Shown one piece after another: positions 54,198-64,000 of a DNA stretch of 64,000 nt. How positions within the stretch are numbered: position 1 is the stretch's first letter; each line of letters starts with the position of its first letter. The DNA is taken from positions 46,736,243 through 46,800,242 of the forward strand of contig NC_092793.1 in NCBI RefSeq assembly GCF_918797505.1, in the 5' to 3' direction. The stretch is from Bemisia tabaci (Eukaryota > Arthropoda > Insecta > Hemiptera > Aleyrodidae). A program made the translations under genes and the position numbers. A model generated the notes under the pieces. That model did not search any database. It was not told the origin of the DNA and was given only the letters and a program-made list of their open reading frames with translations.

Positions 54198-54489
54198 TGA
54201 CACGTACATCGTCACCCTCCAGCCAAAGTATCATGAGTACTATGTGCAGTTAGATTTTATGTTGCCGGACTTCAGCATTCAGTACTTCAATGCAAATTTC
54301 AGGGATTGATTTTGGTTAAAAAAAAGAGATATTAAGTATAGTTTTCAGGTGATCCCGCCCATTAGTTCTTGCGTAAGAAATTCGACTTTGAGAAGTTTGG
54401 CAACACCGCGCGTAAGCACAAATGGCGCTCGTGATACTTACTTCGATCACAAGGTGACGATGTATGATGTTGCTTCTAAAATGGGCCTG

Positions 54490-54999
54490 CAATGGAGATG
54501 TTGCATATGTAAGGTATTTGCGATTTGATTGTTGATTCTACTGTAAAAGTTCGCGAAAAACACGATGGTGCCACTGGTTTTCTCTGAAATCAACTCCCAA
54601 GCTCAAAAAAAGCTCTCTAGTTGAGGTCAAAATGGAGGGGATATCCCACCCTACCCTGAGAGTCTACTTCTACATCAAGACATACTCTCCATGCCAAGAT
54701 AGGGAGCAAATACATTAGCAGTGATGCCATGTTTTCAGTTTTAGAGTCCCCAAATGAAGTGGCAGCCCTGCCAATGTATTTGCTCCCTATCTTTGCATGG
54801 AGAGTATTTCTTGATGTAGACGTGGACTCTCAGGATAGCGTGGGATATCCCCTTCATTTTGGCCTCAACTTGAGAGCTTTTTTTGAGCTTGGGAGTTGGT
54901 TTCAGAGAAAACCAGTGGCACCGTCGTGTTTCTCGCGAACTTGTACTTAAGAATCAACAGTCAAATCGCAAATTCCTCACACATGCAACATCTCCATTG
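54490..54999. repeat. 510-bp foldback with ~230-bp arms
   Basis: The left arm (54490-54720) begins CAATGGAGATGTTGCATATG; the right arm (54770-54999) ends in the near-exact complement (ACATGCAACATCTCCATTG). Inside, GATAGGGAGCAAATACATT pairs with AATGTATTTGCTCCCTATC, and TCTCTGAAATCAACTCCCAA pairs with TTGGGAGTTGGTTTCAGAGA. The spacer is about 50 bp. Mismatches are few over the whole length. The apparent 73-codon frame at 54729-54950 is the right arm read through and is not a gene. Confidence 0.92.
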
Positions 55000-55510
55000 T
55001 AAACTCTTGTTGGAAAATATTTAGTCCATTTCGTCTTTCATCTTCCTCACATTAAGTTGCAAGTTTAACTATTGCAGTGAGTTCACTTGTTACATTCAAC
55101 AGAATACCTAATTCTCGGAGATGGAGTGAAGAACTAATGTTCTCGGGGATCGGAAGCGATCGTAGCACGAAGTCGCGGAGGGTTCATCAATTATACGGAA
55201 AATCTTCCGATCAGCTTGGGCACACAATGGAGTGCCGTGCCATGTTGAGCCGAAAGCAGCTCAGTTTTCCGTTTGCAACCGTAATAAGCCCTCCGATGCT
55301 GAGCGTCACGTGAAAACAGTCGGTTCTCGTCCCACGTCAAGAGACGAACGACTCTTCCCGGAAAACCCGAAATTGATCCTTCTGCTGCCTCCGCGGTGCC
55401 GCAAAGTCGCGAAAAAATTCAATCCCGAATGTTGTTTAAAGCGAAATTATCACCTAAATTGAGGACAACTCAGGAAGAAGTGCTCGGCCCACATCATTTC
55501 GCGGGTAAGC
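55000..55510. other. unique stretch with overlapping frames, no gene supported
   Basis: Frames at 55077-55313 and 55232-55462 (+) are of balanced composition and follow a possible acceptor (ACTATTGCAG near 55076). They show no domain and no consistent exon chain. Confidence 0.25.
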
Positions 55511-55768
55511 AGGATGTTTACAAGTCCGGAATTTCCGGAAAGTCTGGAAATAGTACTGATTTTGTAAGGGCGGTCCGGAAGTATTGAAAAAGTACGGAAT
55601 TCAAAGCGAGAAATTCAAATGTTTAAATTTTTTCGAATTCCGTCAAATGGAGGTACTGAAAAAGTACTGAATTTTTCTGCTGAGGAGGTACCGAATTTCT
55701 TGGGAATGTTTTGAAGAAGTACTGTTAAAATACTGATTTTTGGCCAGCCTGTTTTATTAGACGCCCTG
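55511..55768. mobile_element. CAGGGTGTCTAC-family MITE, copy 1
   Basis: Begins AGGATGTTTACAAGTCCGGA and ends with a diverged inverse (ATTAGACGCCCTG). The interior repeats AGTACTGA and TCCGGAA words. Same family as 60243-60494 and 61170-61469. Confidence 0.75.
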
Positions 55769-56374
55769 GTAAAACAAAGTAAAGAAATTAAGAAAGTATT
55801 GAAAAGAATCAGAGCAAACATTTTTTTTGACTCTAATTGAAATTTTTTTGGAATATCTTGGCCTTGTTTTCCCCGCAAAATGGTGTGAACCCAGCACCAG
55901 TTTTCCATCCTTGTGTCGTACAGCTCGGGCCACTTCTCAGTGTTTTTTCTCTCAAGAAGAAGTGTAAACATGATTTATGTCAATCTCATAATCTGAATTT
56001 TATTCGAGGAACTTTAGACTGGCTTTGCGGATTGTTCTTCGAAAATTTCGTATTCAAGCGTCAAAATTATTTTTCCATAACACGTAAAATCCCCCTAAAA
56101 GGACGACCCTATAGTCCAGTATAGCAGGATAAGGAAAACTCAACTAGTCTTGCTCAAATGCCTACATTTTTTGCAATTTTGAGGACCAGCAATGATGTAT
56201 TGCCTTTATTGAAACAATCAATGAATCTCTCGGAAAATTGAAAATGTCCTAATAAAAATCAATAATAGTTTACTTCATCGACTTTAAAAGCGGCGTTGGC
56301 ATTATGTTGATGTGTTATTGAAACAAGCAAAGCACCCTCAGTTATTATTGCATGCAACAAATAGTAAACGAATT

Positions 56375-56815
56375 TCACAGTAACGCCTGGATGCAACTAT
56401 TCGGGCTCCACGGATGTCCGTGTTGCATATGCACGAAAGTGAAGGCGTTTTGACTCTTCAAGCGCGCATAGCTTCATCCGAGGGTCCATAATGACAGAGC
56501 ACCTTCAATATTTCATCTATACCACGAGGATACTTCTAGGACACGAATAGTTTCTCTACAAATCATGCTCAGCACATCGCGAAATCAAAACTGAAGCTCA
56601 TAAAACACATACATCCCGCGCATGTTTGCAACTGTTCGTACCAAAGAGACGTATTTGTAGTTTAAACGAAGTATCAAAGGAACTCTTGCTGTGCAGTCCA
56701 CCAACCCGCCACAGGTAAAGTGGCGAGTGCCTGGACAGTTAAAACGCCTTCGCTTTTGCGCGTATGCAACACGGACATCCATGGAGCTCGAATAGTTGCA
56801 TCATACGTCATATTG
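56375..56815. mobile_element. MITE with ~70-bp inverted ends, GATGCAACTATTCG
   Basis: The left arm (GGATGCAACTATTCGGGCTC then CACGGATGTCCGTGTTGCAT, AAGGCGTTTT) pairs with the right arm (AAAACGCCTTCGC, ATGCAACACGGACATCCATG then GAGCTCGAATAGTTGCATC). The arms also contain the palindrome CACGGATGTCCGTG. The terminal words resemble part of the satellite monomer at 11.5-12.7 kb (CAACTATTCGAACTCTCCGG). Confidence 0.75.
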
Positions 56816-57632
56816 CAATTCGTTTAGTGTTCGTCCCATGCGATACTAACTGAGGTCGTCAGTTGCATGCTCAAATGTGTGTTTCTAACGAGACGTATAT
56901 GTTTTAACGTCATCTTGACTTTTTTGGCAATGAGCGTTAAATCGGAGCTCAAAATACGCAACTTTGGACTTCATTTTCGTCTGTCAACATAGATATTGTT
57001 TAAAAAAAAATTGAGGAAATTCCTGTGAACTACCTACGTGCACTACTGCAGTCAGTAATCTCCAAAATTGAAAGGATTCAAATTTATTGATAGAGTTTTT
57101 TATTCTATGCCTCCTACGCGTTCTAACGACCAACATCAGGCTGTTTCAGGTACTGAAACAACTTTATTACAACGTCGCAAACGGAGGTACGTGTTTTCGC
57201 ACTTTAGCTGACGATATGTCTAACATGAACCGAAATATTTTTTAAACTTATCCAAATATTACTCACATCGTTTTGAAAAGTTTTTCTAAATATTTTCTAA
57301 TACGCGTTATTTTTTCTTTTAGAAATGGTCTAGGCGGATCTCGCGAAATCCCCGTGTAGATGTTTCCTAAATTTTTTCCAAATAAGTCAGGTCCCCCCCC
57401 CCCTCAAAAATAGGGTATTCTTTGGCTTCTTTTAAAAATGTTCTGAGAATATTGTAAGTGATATACTTTTAATGATATTGTTACAAATTGATTAACATAT
57501 TCCCCTTTTCAATTTTTAAAATAACGCTGAAAAATTCGACCAGACTAGTGTTCAAAGTTGTTTATTATTTCGTATGAAATACGATGTATATTCTGTAAAT
57601 ATTTTTCCCCGACTGGGTGTGCCATTCTTCCA
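56816..57632. other. AT-rich intergenic, no gene seen
   Basis: No supported frame or repeat; a C run near 57394-57403. Confidence 0.4.
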
Positions 57633-57640
57633 GGTTACCC

Positions 57641-57803
57641 ACTGGCGGAGCCAGCAAATTGGCAACATTGTCTTTACTCGATTTGAATCTATGGAAATGT
57701 ATCGATCCTTGAAGGGGCCATGTGCTCCGACAAGAATCGATTATTTAACATAGGTGTAAATGGAAGGAATCCGGTGTCGCCAAATTGCTGACTCCGCCTC
57801 TGA
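57641..57803. mobile_element. 163-bp hAT-like MITE, 8-bp duplication GGTTACCC
   Basis: The left end ACTGGCGGAGCCAGCAAATT and right end (reverse complement TCAGAGGCGGAGTCAGCAAT) are inverted. GGTTACCC lies directly outside both ends (57633-57640 and 57804-57811). The interior contains AATCGATT and TAGGTGTAAATGGA. A second family member of almost the same length lies at 60996-61156. Confidence 0.92.
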
Positions 57804-57811
57804 GGTTACCC

Positions 57812-58400
57812 CAGTCCAGAGTTAAGAATTTCATGAAAGATTATAAAAAGAAATTTCATTTAACACGCAGAATTCAGGATTAAACCCTTGAAACTTATGA
57901 ATCTCCTTAAGTTCATTTATATGCACGTGGTAAACTGTGAAAGGGAACTTTAGAAATGCCCAGAAAGTTGAGTAAAACAGCAAAAACATAATTTTGAATT
58001 TTTTTTCTTAAATTTTGGTTGAACACACAGCGCACAGCCGTACCGGTTGAACACCAAAATAAATTTTACGGATAAAGTAAGACGTAGCTTTCATATTTGG
58101 AGCAAAACCAATTTCTTGACTGTAAAGAATCCGAGTACTAAGTACCCCCTAATAGTATATCCTTCTTTTTATGTACAAAAGGGAGGGAGGGATCTTGAAC
58201 TATCTTTGAAACAATTTAAATGATTTTTTCATTTGTCTCTGATTTTCCAACTGGTCTAATTGACGAATATTATTCTCTTTAAAAATAAAAACAAATTCTG
58301 TTAGAAAAAATAAGCATTTTTGACATTTTGTCGGTCGAAAGAAATTTCATTGGGAAAAAAGAAATTTCATTCGATGAAATTTCTTTTAGCAACTCTGCCC
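57812..58400. other. AT-rich intergenic, no gene seen
   Basis: A short palindromic patch (AAAGAAATTTCAT, ATGAAATTTCTTTT) lies at about 58358-58388. Confidence 0.4.
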
Positions 58401-58900
58401 CAGTCGTGTGGCTCTCGGAAGAGCATACTTACTCTTGACTCACCTTGGCCTCCGATCACCCCGCCGTGCGCCGTGGTCGCTGGACGTGACGTAATAAGAG
58501 TGTGGATTCGTTGCGTTGGCTCGTCGCGACCTTCTCCGGTCCCAATACAAATTCACGCCGTTGCACTTGCAGTTGCGTGTGAATCGTCATCGTTGCGACC
58601 GCGCTGCACCGCCCCCTCCCCTCCCCCTGGTCCTCCCTTTGACGATGCTGTACTGGAATTCGTGTTTTAACAGCTGCTCGTCTAATTACTCCCGCTTGAT
58701 CAGCCCTCTCCCCCTCCGCGCCTACACCCTCACCTCCCCCACATCGATAACTCTAAATTTAGAGGCCTCCCCGTGGCGCACTTTCGCACTTGCAGCGGCG
58801 GGATTTTTCGCTCGTCCTCCCCCCCCCCCCCCCCCCCGCCCCTCTCGTGGGGAGTCCACTGGAAATCAGTTTGTACCACACTTTGAAAGATAGAAGAGAG
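58401..58900 (+). promoter_or_regulatory. GC-rich block, possible promoter
   Basis: Locally GC- and C-rich sequence with a CRE-like TGACGTAA at 58487-58494 and a C run near 58819-58837. Overlapping frames on both strands are composition artefacts with proline/arginine-rich low complexity. No exon can be fixed. Confidence 0.2.
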
Positions 58901-59247
58901 GGCAAAGAGAACATTTAAGACGAAAAGTTTCAAGCCGTTCCCCAAATTCAATTGAACCGCCTTTTTTTAACCGAAGTTCTGCCGAGAGACCATGAGGAGG
59001 AAGGGAATAAATTAGGGGTAAAACCGGAGTAATAGGGAATAAAATGTAAAAAGTAGGTAGGCAGGAAGGAAGAGACGAAGGAGAAATGTAGGAAGAGAAT
59101 GAATCGGTGTTGTGGCGATTTAAGCCTTGGAATTCGTAGTCGTTAGAAAAAGCTGCTCGAAATTATAATTTGGCCCCTCAAGGGCAAGAAATAGCCGGAT
59201 TGTATTGCTACGCGCTCTGTCGGCATACTTTAAAATGAAATCTTTGT

Positions 59248-59600
59248 GCCGCTCTCTGATTGGTTCATCAGTTTTAGGTTATCATGAAGCTTCAAAGTTG
59301 GCCCAATGTAAACAAACCCGATCCAGAGGAATACATATTATCGGCTGAGAAATGAATGATAATCACAGTCAGAGGTTAATTATTACAGGCAAAAAAATCC
59401 ACTAAAGGTCGATCCGAACTCAATTCAGAAGTTGATCATAAAAAAATGTCCGCCAAAATCACGTCTAGAACTTCGTCGAACTTTGTCGCCATCTAGTTTG
59501 TTTACATTAGGCCAAACCACTGGAGCGGAGGGGCTGGGGCTTGTTTACATTGGGCCAACTTTGGGGCTCCCCAGCCGACCAATCAGAGAACGGCACACTT
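59248..59600. repeat. inverted repeat, TGTGCCGCTCTCTGATTGGT ends
   Basis: TGTGCCGCTCTCTGATTGGT and CAAAGTTGGCCCAATGTAAA (59248-59319) pair with TTTACATTGGGCCAACTTTG and ACCAATCAGAGAACGGCACA (59538-59600). Another copy of TTTGTTTACATTAGGCCAA near 59498 lies just inside. Probably a MITE. Confidence 0.7.
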
Positions 59601-60242
59601 TTTCTGCAGGAAAAGGATTGAGATTTCAATACTCTCCTATGTACAGGTACTCTAAATGAAACGAGAAGCGCAGCCCCTATCTAAAAAATTAGCCTCTGTT
59701 GAGCAAGATTTTTTCCCGGCGGATACTGAGGAATCTATGCACTCTGTCTATTCTATGCACCTGACGGAAGGCAGGATGTGGGTAAAAGTAGGTGAGCGAA
59801 ACCGTGTTGCTTGTCCGCATTGTGATCGAATCGCTTGCCCTCGCGGCACTCGGCGCGTGCGAATCAGCGCGCCGCGCGTTCGCACACGTGCGTGGCAATG
59901 TCCAGTGATTTCTCACTTGCATCGCTTGTCCATTGTCTTAAGAATGGAGTTTATTCGGATCTGGTGAAGATTGAAACCACCTAATTTTATGTTGAACCTA
60001 ATAAAATGTGTGAAAAGGTTGGTTTTTTCCTTTTTTTCTATAGATCAGTTGCGCTGCGGAGTGATTATTGAAATTAATAGCAATTAGGTATAGGACTGAT
60101 CTGATCTCCCAAATAGAAATTTATAGTCCCTCTGAAATTAATAGTCAAAGCTATAGATAAAGAAGACATAGTGAGTATGGAACAATCCTATTGGTTGAAA
60201 TGGGCGGTTCCTATAGACAGATTGAACGGTGCGTTCCCTGGA

Positions 60243-60494
60243 CAGGGTGTCTACTAGTCGGGAATTTCCGGAAAGTCTGGAAATAGTACTGATTTTTTAA
60301 GGGTGGTCCGGAAGTACTGAAAAAGTGCGGAAGTTCCGCAAGGAGGTCCGGAATTTTTTTCATTTCTGAACGAGAAATTTAAATTTTTGAAATTTTTCGA
60401 ATTTCGTCATATGGAGGTACTGAAAAGGTACTGAATTTGAGAAAGTACTGTAAAAGCACTGATTTTCGGACATCCTGTTTCTGTAGACACCTTG
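60243..60494. mobile_element. CAGGGTGTCTAC-family MITE, copy 2
   Basis: The left end CAGGGTGTCTACTAGTCGGG and right end (reverse complement CAAGGTGTCTACAGAAACAG) are inverted. CTGGA flanks both sides (60238-60242 and 60495-60499). Confidence 0.82.
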
Positions 60495-60995
60495 CTGGAG
60501 GTCGGGGTGGGATATCAAAAATTGAACTGACTCTCACGGATGAGTCCTAAGACTTTCTTCGTGTCGGAAGCGGCAACGTCACATAGCGTCACGGAATCCC
60601 GCCTGAATGCTCCCCGGCACAGGTGCCGTGTCGCATTAAAAAATCTCAAATTCTCTGCGTAAATGCACGGGGAGTCACGGCGAAACTCGTCAAACAGTCA
60701 CCGTCGACATGCAGTCGCGGAATGAGTCATGCTCGCGCATCCAGAAAATAGGATATACCGGGCTGCTGCTCTGGAGGCAAAGTTGCCAGATTATGCAATC
60801 AAGTGCAGATATTTTACATAGGTTTGAATGATGGGAAGTTCTGAAATCTCAGCACTATTTGGCAACTTTGTCTGGAGGCTTCGCGCGTACGGATTTGGAT
60901 TTGGCTTACTTTTAGTGCATAACTCCGCGCTTTGGAGAAATTACATATTGAGTCCGCATACGGGGTGACAGCATTTCGTGCCATGGACAGCCAGG

Positions 60996-61156
60996 CAGAG
61001 GCGGATCCAGGGATTTGGCAACACCGGATTCCCTCCATTTGAACAATGTTGAATAATCGATTCTTGTCGAAGCACCTGGCCCCTCCAAGAATCGATACAG
61101 TTCCATAGGTTTAAATGGAGAAAAACAATGTTGGCAATTTTTTGGGTCCGCCATTG
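60996..61156. mobile_element. 161-bp hAT-like MITE, 8-bp duplication CAGCCAGG
   Basis: The left end CAGAGGCGGATCCAGGGATT and right end (reverse complement CAATGGCGGACCCAAAAAAT) are inverted. CAGCCAGG flanks both ends exactly (60988-60995 and 61157-61164). Same family as 57641-57803, inserted in the opposite sense. Confidence 0.92.
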
Positions 61157-61169
61157 CAGCCAGGGTCTC

Positions 61170-61469
61170 CAGGGGTGTCTACAAGTCCGGAATTTCCGGT
61201 AAGCACGGAAATAGTACTGACTTTTAAAGGCGGTCCAGAAGTACTGAAAAAGTGCGGAAGTCCGCTAAAAGGTCCGGAATTTTTTTATTTTTTTGCCGCA
61301 ATTGAAGCGGGAAATTCAAATTTTTGAAATTTGCCGAATTTCATCAATTGGAGGTACTGGAAAAGGACTGAATTTTTCCGTCGAGGAAGTACTGAATTTC
61401 CTGGGAATGTACTGAAAAAGTACTGTAAAAGTACTGATTTTTGGCCAGCCTGTCTTAGTAGACACCCTG
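61170..61469. mobile_element. CAGGGTGTCTAC-family MITE, copy 3
   Basis: The left end CAGGGGTGTCTACAAGTCCG and right end (reverse complement CAGGGTGTCTACTAAGACAG) are inverted. It sits five bases from the duplication of the 60996-61156 MITE. Confidence 0.85.
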
Positions 61470-62104
61470 ACATCGAAAGTTAGGCAATTTACAGGAAGAG
61501 GTGGGGAATTCCGCAATTAGAGAGGCGGCTTAGCAACTTCAGCCGGTGGCATTCGACAGAGTGCCAACAACTCTGAGGTGCTCTTTTCCACATTTGACGC
61601 GCTTATTTTATCAAGGCGCCCAGTCGGATTTTTTTCGAAACCAAGTTTTTGACGCAAAAGTACTCATTTTCCGCCTTCTGTATAGTTTTTCTTGTTTCCT
61701 AATTGTTTTTTCAGTGTTGGTACCTATTCGAAGTAAGCGATTCAGTTTGGGTCGCTAGACGTGAAAATGTCGTCCGAATTCTAGCAAAATCAGTGCACCT
61801 AATTTTAAAAGTAAAAGTCGATTGGAAGTTTTGTTCGAAAATCAGAGGAAGTCGGAAAATTTTAAATTTTGACAACGTCAATTCGAACGCACTTACGGCT
61901 TTCTCACCATCTATCTCTCGTTTTCATACAATTAATAGGAATAGCGCTGTTTCAGCTATTTAGTTATTTCATCTTAATGAAATGCGACGAAATTTGAAAG
62001 AAATTCGATTTCGAAAATTTGAACGTCACGGCTCTCCTCGCTTTCGCGGCAGCCCTGTCGTTCTCTTAGCTCCACAATTCGTTCCAGTTTATAATTCTTG
62101 CAAA
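61470..62104. other. intergenic, no gene seen
   Basis: A 70-codon and an 86-codon + strand frame (61546-61963) overlap and show no domain. Confidence 0.35.
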
Positions 62105-62327
62105 ACTGGAAAAAAAACACATTGGATCTAGATTCCGGACTCCTAAAAACATCGACAAGAAAAATTACTCTTGATTATTCAATCAGAATCTAGCTTAAAT
62201 CAAGAACCAAGCCTCTTAATCCAAGCGGATTTCGTTTTGATACAAGCAAAAATCCGATTGAATCAAGAGTATTTTTTCTTGTCAATGTTTTCAAGAGACT
62301 CTAGATCCAATGTGTTTTTTTGCCAGT
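62105..62327. mobile_element. MITE with ACTGGCAAAAAAACACATTG ends
   Basis: Inverted ends of about 75 bp: ACTGGAAAAAAAACACATTG then GATCTAGATTC at the left, the complement at the right. Inner parts share GACAAGAAAAATTACTCTTG and TCAATCRGA. Arms almost meet. Confidence 0.85.
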
Positions 62328-62722
62328 GAACCGCGGTGAAAGTGTGATCTTCCCGCCCATTTCTGACACTGGGTCCCTCGGAAAATATCCGGCAACTAGG
62401 GACCACCACTGCCAGGCTCGCACAAGGTGATTTTAAAGTCGCGAGAAGTCCCCTAATCATCCCTCCCTCCCCTCGCAGCCGTCCCGTCACCCGTCCCTCA
62501 GCTAATCCTCGTAATTTATCGTCCCCCCCCCCCCTCCCCTCCTTTCCGACCAACTTCTCCAGGGCCCTGGTCCCCCGCCAAAGTTGCTGGACCGAAAAAG
62601 TTGGGATTCCGCGGTTTTTGAGGCGCGGCTCCTCTCTTAACTTGTGTTTTATGACGAGCCGTGACGTCTAGTCATGAATCTCAATTTTGGTGTCATTAGC
62701 GCGCTGTTGAAGTCGGCGCTCC
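62328..62722. other. GC-rich intergenic, no gene seen
   Basis: A pyrimidine-rich strand with a C run near 62524-62534. A 96-codon minus frame spans the MITE end and is rejected. Confidence 0.35.
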
Positions 62723-63141
62723 TCCGGCGCACAGTGGAACGAGTCATTAGGAGACGTTCGACAAAATTCAGAAACTTGAAACGCTTATAACTCCGTTTAT
62801 ACAAAACTATGAGGCTTTAAAGTGGTTCCATTGATTTCCTCGTGAAATTGCCTTCGGTAAGCACTCCTTGAAATTTAATATGTGACGAAATAAACATAAT
62901 TATATAAGAAAGCCACCTAAATCTCAAAAGGATAGATAAAGAGAAGAATGATAAAGGGACGAAGCGGCGCACGGTGGTTCGAGTCAGCACGCGAGGTTGG
63001 ACGGACATTGGAAACTTTAAACGCTTACAACTCCGTTTATATGAGACTTTGAGGTTCTAATAGTGGTTCGATTGATTTCCTCGTGAAATTGCCATCGGAA
63101 AGCACCCCTTGAAATTTAATATGTGACGAAATAAACATCAA
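62723..63141. repeat. direct duplication, ~180-bp units 240 bp apart
   Basis: Units at 62723-62902 and 62963-63141 share AACGCTTAYAACTCCGTTTA, TTGATTTCCTCGTGAAATTG and CTTGAAATTTAATATGTGAC then GAAATAAACAT. A third, partial start (GCGCAGTGCAACGA) appears near 63335. The two full units differ by scattered substitutions only. Confidence 0.85.
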
Positions 63142-63208
63142 AATTTGCAGTTTTAGTCAAGAATTTCATGTTCGACCTCTCTTATTGACTCGATACACTG
63201 TGTGGCGT

Positions 63209-63297
63209 AATGGCGTATCTCGATTGCCGAAGAGCCCCAGAAGACATGAATTTCCATACGAAACAGGGTTCACGTGGAAATTGAGATACGCCCTTAT
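63209..63297. mobile_element. second copy of the 87-bp inverted-repeat element
   Basis: TGGCGTATCTCGATTGCCGA at the left and GGAAATTGAGATACGCCCTT at the right match the ends of 52588-52674, as does the central CCCCAGAAGACATGAATTT. Confidence 0.7.
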
Positions 63298-64000
63298 GTC
63301 CCTAGGGGCGACGGAGCGTGCTCGCGGCCGCAGCGCGCAGTGCAACGAACCATCGGGAGAGGTTTGACAAGAAATCTGTAGATCGAAGCATCTGAGATTA
63401 ATCTACCTAAACTAATTAGTGAGTGCATGCGAGTGCAGAAATGCTTTAATGAAGAGTATCGACGAATTAAAAATGCTATCATTGTGAAAAGGTACCAACG
63501 ACTTTTTTCGATGTGATTTTCGTGCGATTTAACGTGTTGAAAGTTTCTTCTTTTGGCTGTATTTCTCGCATGCTACAGACCTGCTTACGCTCAGGTTTTA
63601 CATTTTTGGAAACGAACAGAAAAAATGTCTTCCAAGGTTGTAATTTGTTCAAAATAACCCTCGATATTAAAACGAGTGTAATAATTATGGTTTCAAACAA
63701 TAATTTTCGCCTTCTTCTTTGTTTTTTCAGGTAAGTTCCAGTCTCGCTCGAGATGTTTTCCATGTTCTGATTCTTTTCGCATACAGCTAAGGTAAAAGTC
63801 CCTTTTGTTTTTCTGTCGGTTCATACTGCCTGTTCATCTTTGCCGAGACCGAAAAATGAGGGTTTGTGACTCTTAGATCATTTTTTTCAAACCCTACTCG
63901 TACTATTTGCAATATCCACATTCTTAATAATTAGTACATTGCATTGTTACTTCGTTGAATTTATTCCAGAAGAAATTCAACGGGTGTGTAAAGATGCCAT
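63298..64000. other. window edge, no gene supported
   Basis: AT-rich with opposing overlapping frames (63479-63763 on -, 63513-63734 on +). A TTTTTTCAG followed by GTAAGT at 63722-63736 resembles an acceptor abutting a donor and cannot be a normal exon. Confidence 0.35.

Noticed and set aside
54729..54950. 73-codon + strand frame
   Set aside because: It coincides with the right arm and loop of the 510-bp foldback.
58320..58951. Pro/Arg/Gly-rich frames on both strands
   Set aside because: Length is explained by GC- and C-rich composition; no domain or splice support.
63722..63736. TTTTTTCAG immediately followed by GTAAGT
   Set aside because: Acceptor directly abutting a donor leaves no exon; probably chance.

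Overview
This is a stretch of eukaryotic, insect-like nuclear DNA. It is AT-rich, intron-containing and full of short inverted-repeat (MITE-like) elements. All introns I can define are GT-AG. Repeat content and the G-protein sequence suggest a hemipteran, and a whitefly is my best guess from recall; that is unverified.

Two genes are well supported, both on the + strand and in tandem. The first (24075-28559) is a small spliced gene of six or seven coding exons for a helix-rich protein of about 218 residues that I do not recognise. The second (31120-37992) is a complete six-exon gene for an inhibitory heterotrimeric G-protein alpha subunit (G-alpha-i, 355 residues) with all nucleotide-binding motifs intact. 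Introns 2 and 5 of the G-alpha-i gene carry inverted-repeat elements. The 38.0-46.6 kb stretch after it has no coding signal and may hold a long 3' UTR with an AU-rich run.

The left flank (1-24 kb) is mostly transposon debris. It holds: a 739-bp element with a 9-bp target duplication and an internal 3x tandem repeat; a MITE rich in CCATGG-type words; a Harbinger-like MITE with a TAA duplication; a 306/307-bp satellite in A-B-A-B order inside a larger inverted repeat; and a 4.4-kb AT-rich block bounded by diverged inverted repeats with GATGGCGG-bearing tandem units inside. One minus-strand terminal exon at 2626-3297 (223 residues, Cys-bearing with an Arg/Ser-rich tail) looks like a real but unknown gene. 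Weaker exon candidates lie at 4679-4893, 7020-7546 and 14928-15147.

The right flank (47-64 kb) has a possible promoter/5' exon near 48.0-48.3 kb, a GC-rich block with an ATG and splice donor near 52.2 kb, and a possible terminal exon at 53986-54197. It also has a 510-bp foldback and several MITE families. Two copies of one hAT-like MITE (163 and 161 bp) each have exact 8-bp target duplications, and a second hAT-like family (19.6 and 46.1 kb) shows the same. I see no rRNA, tRNA, CRISPR or bacterial features.
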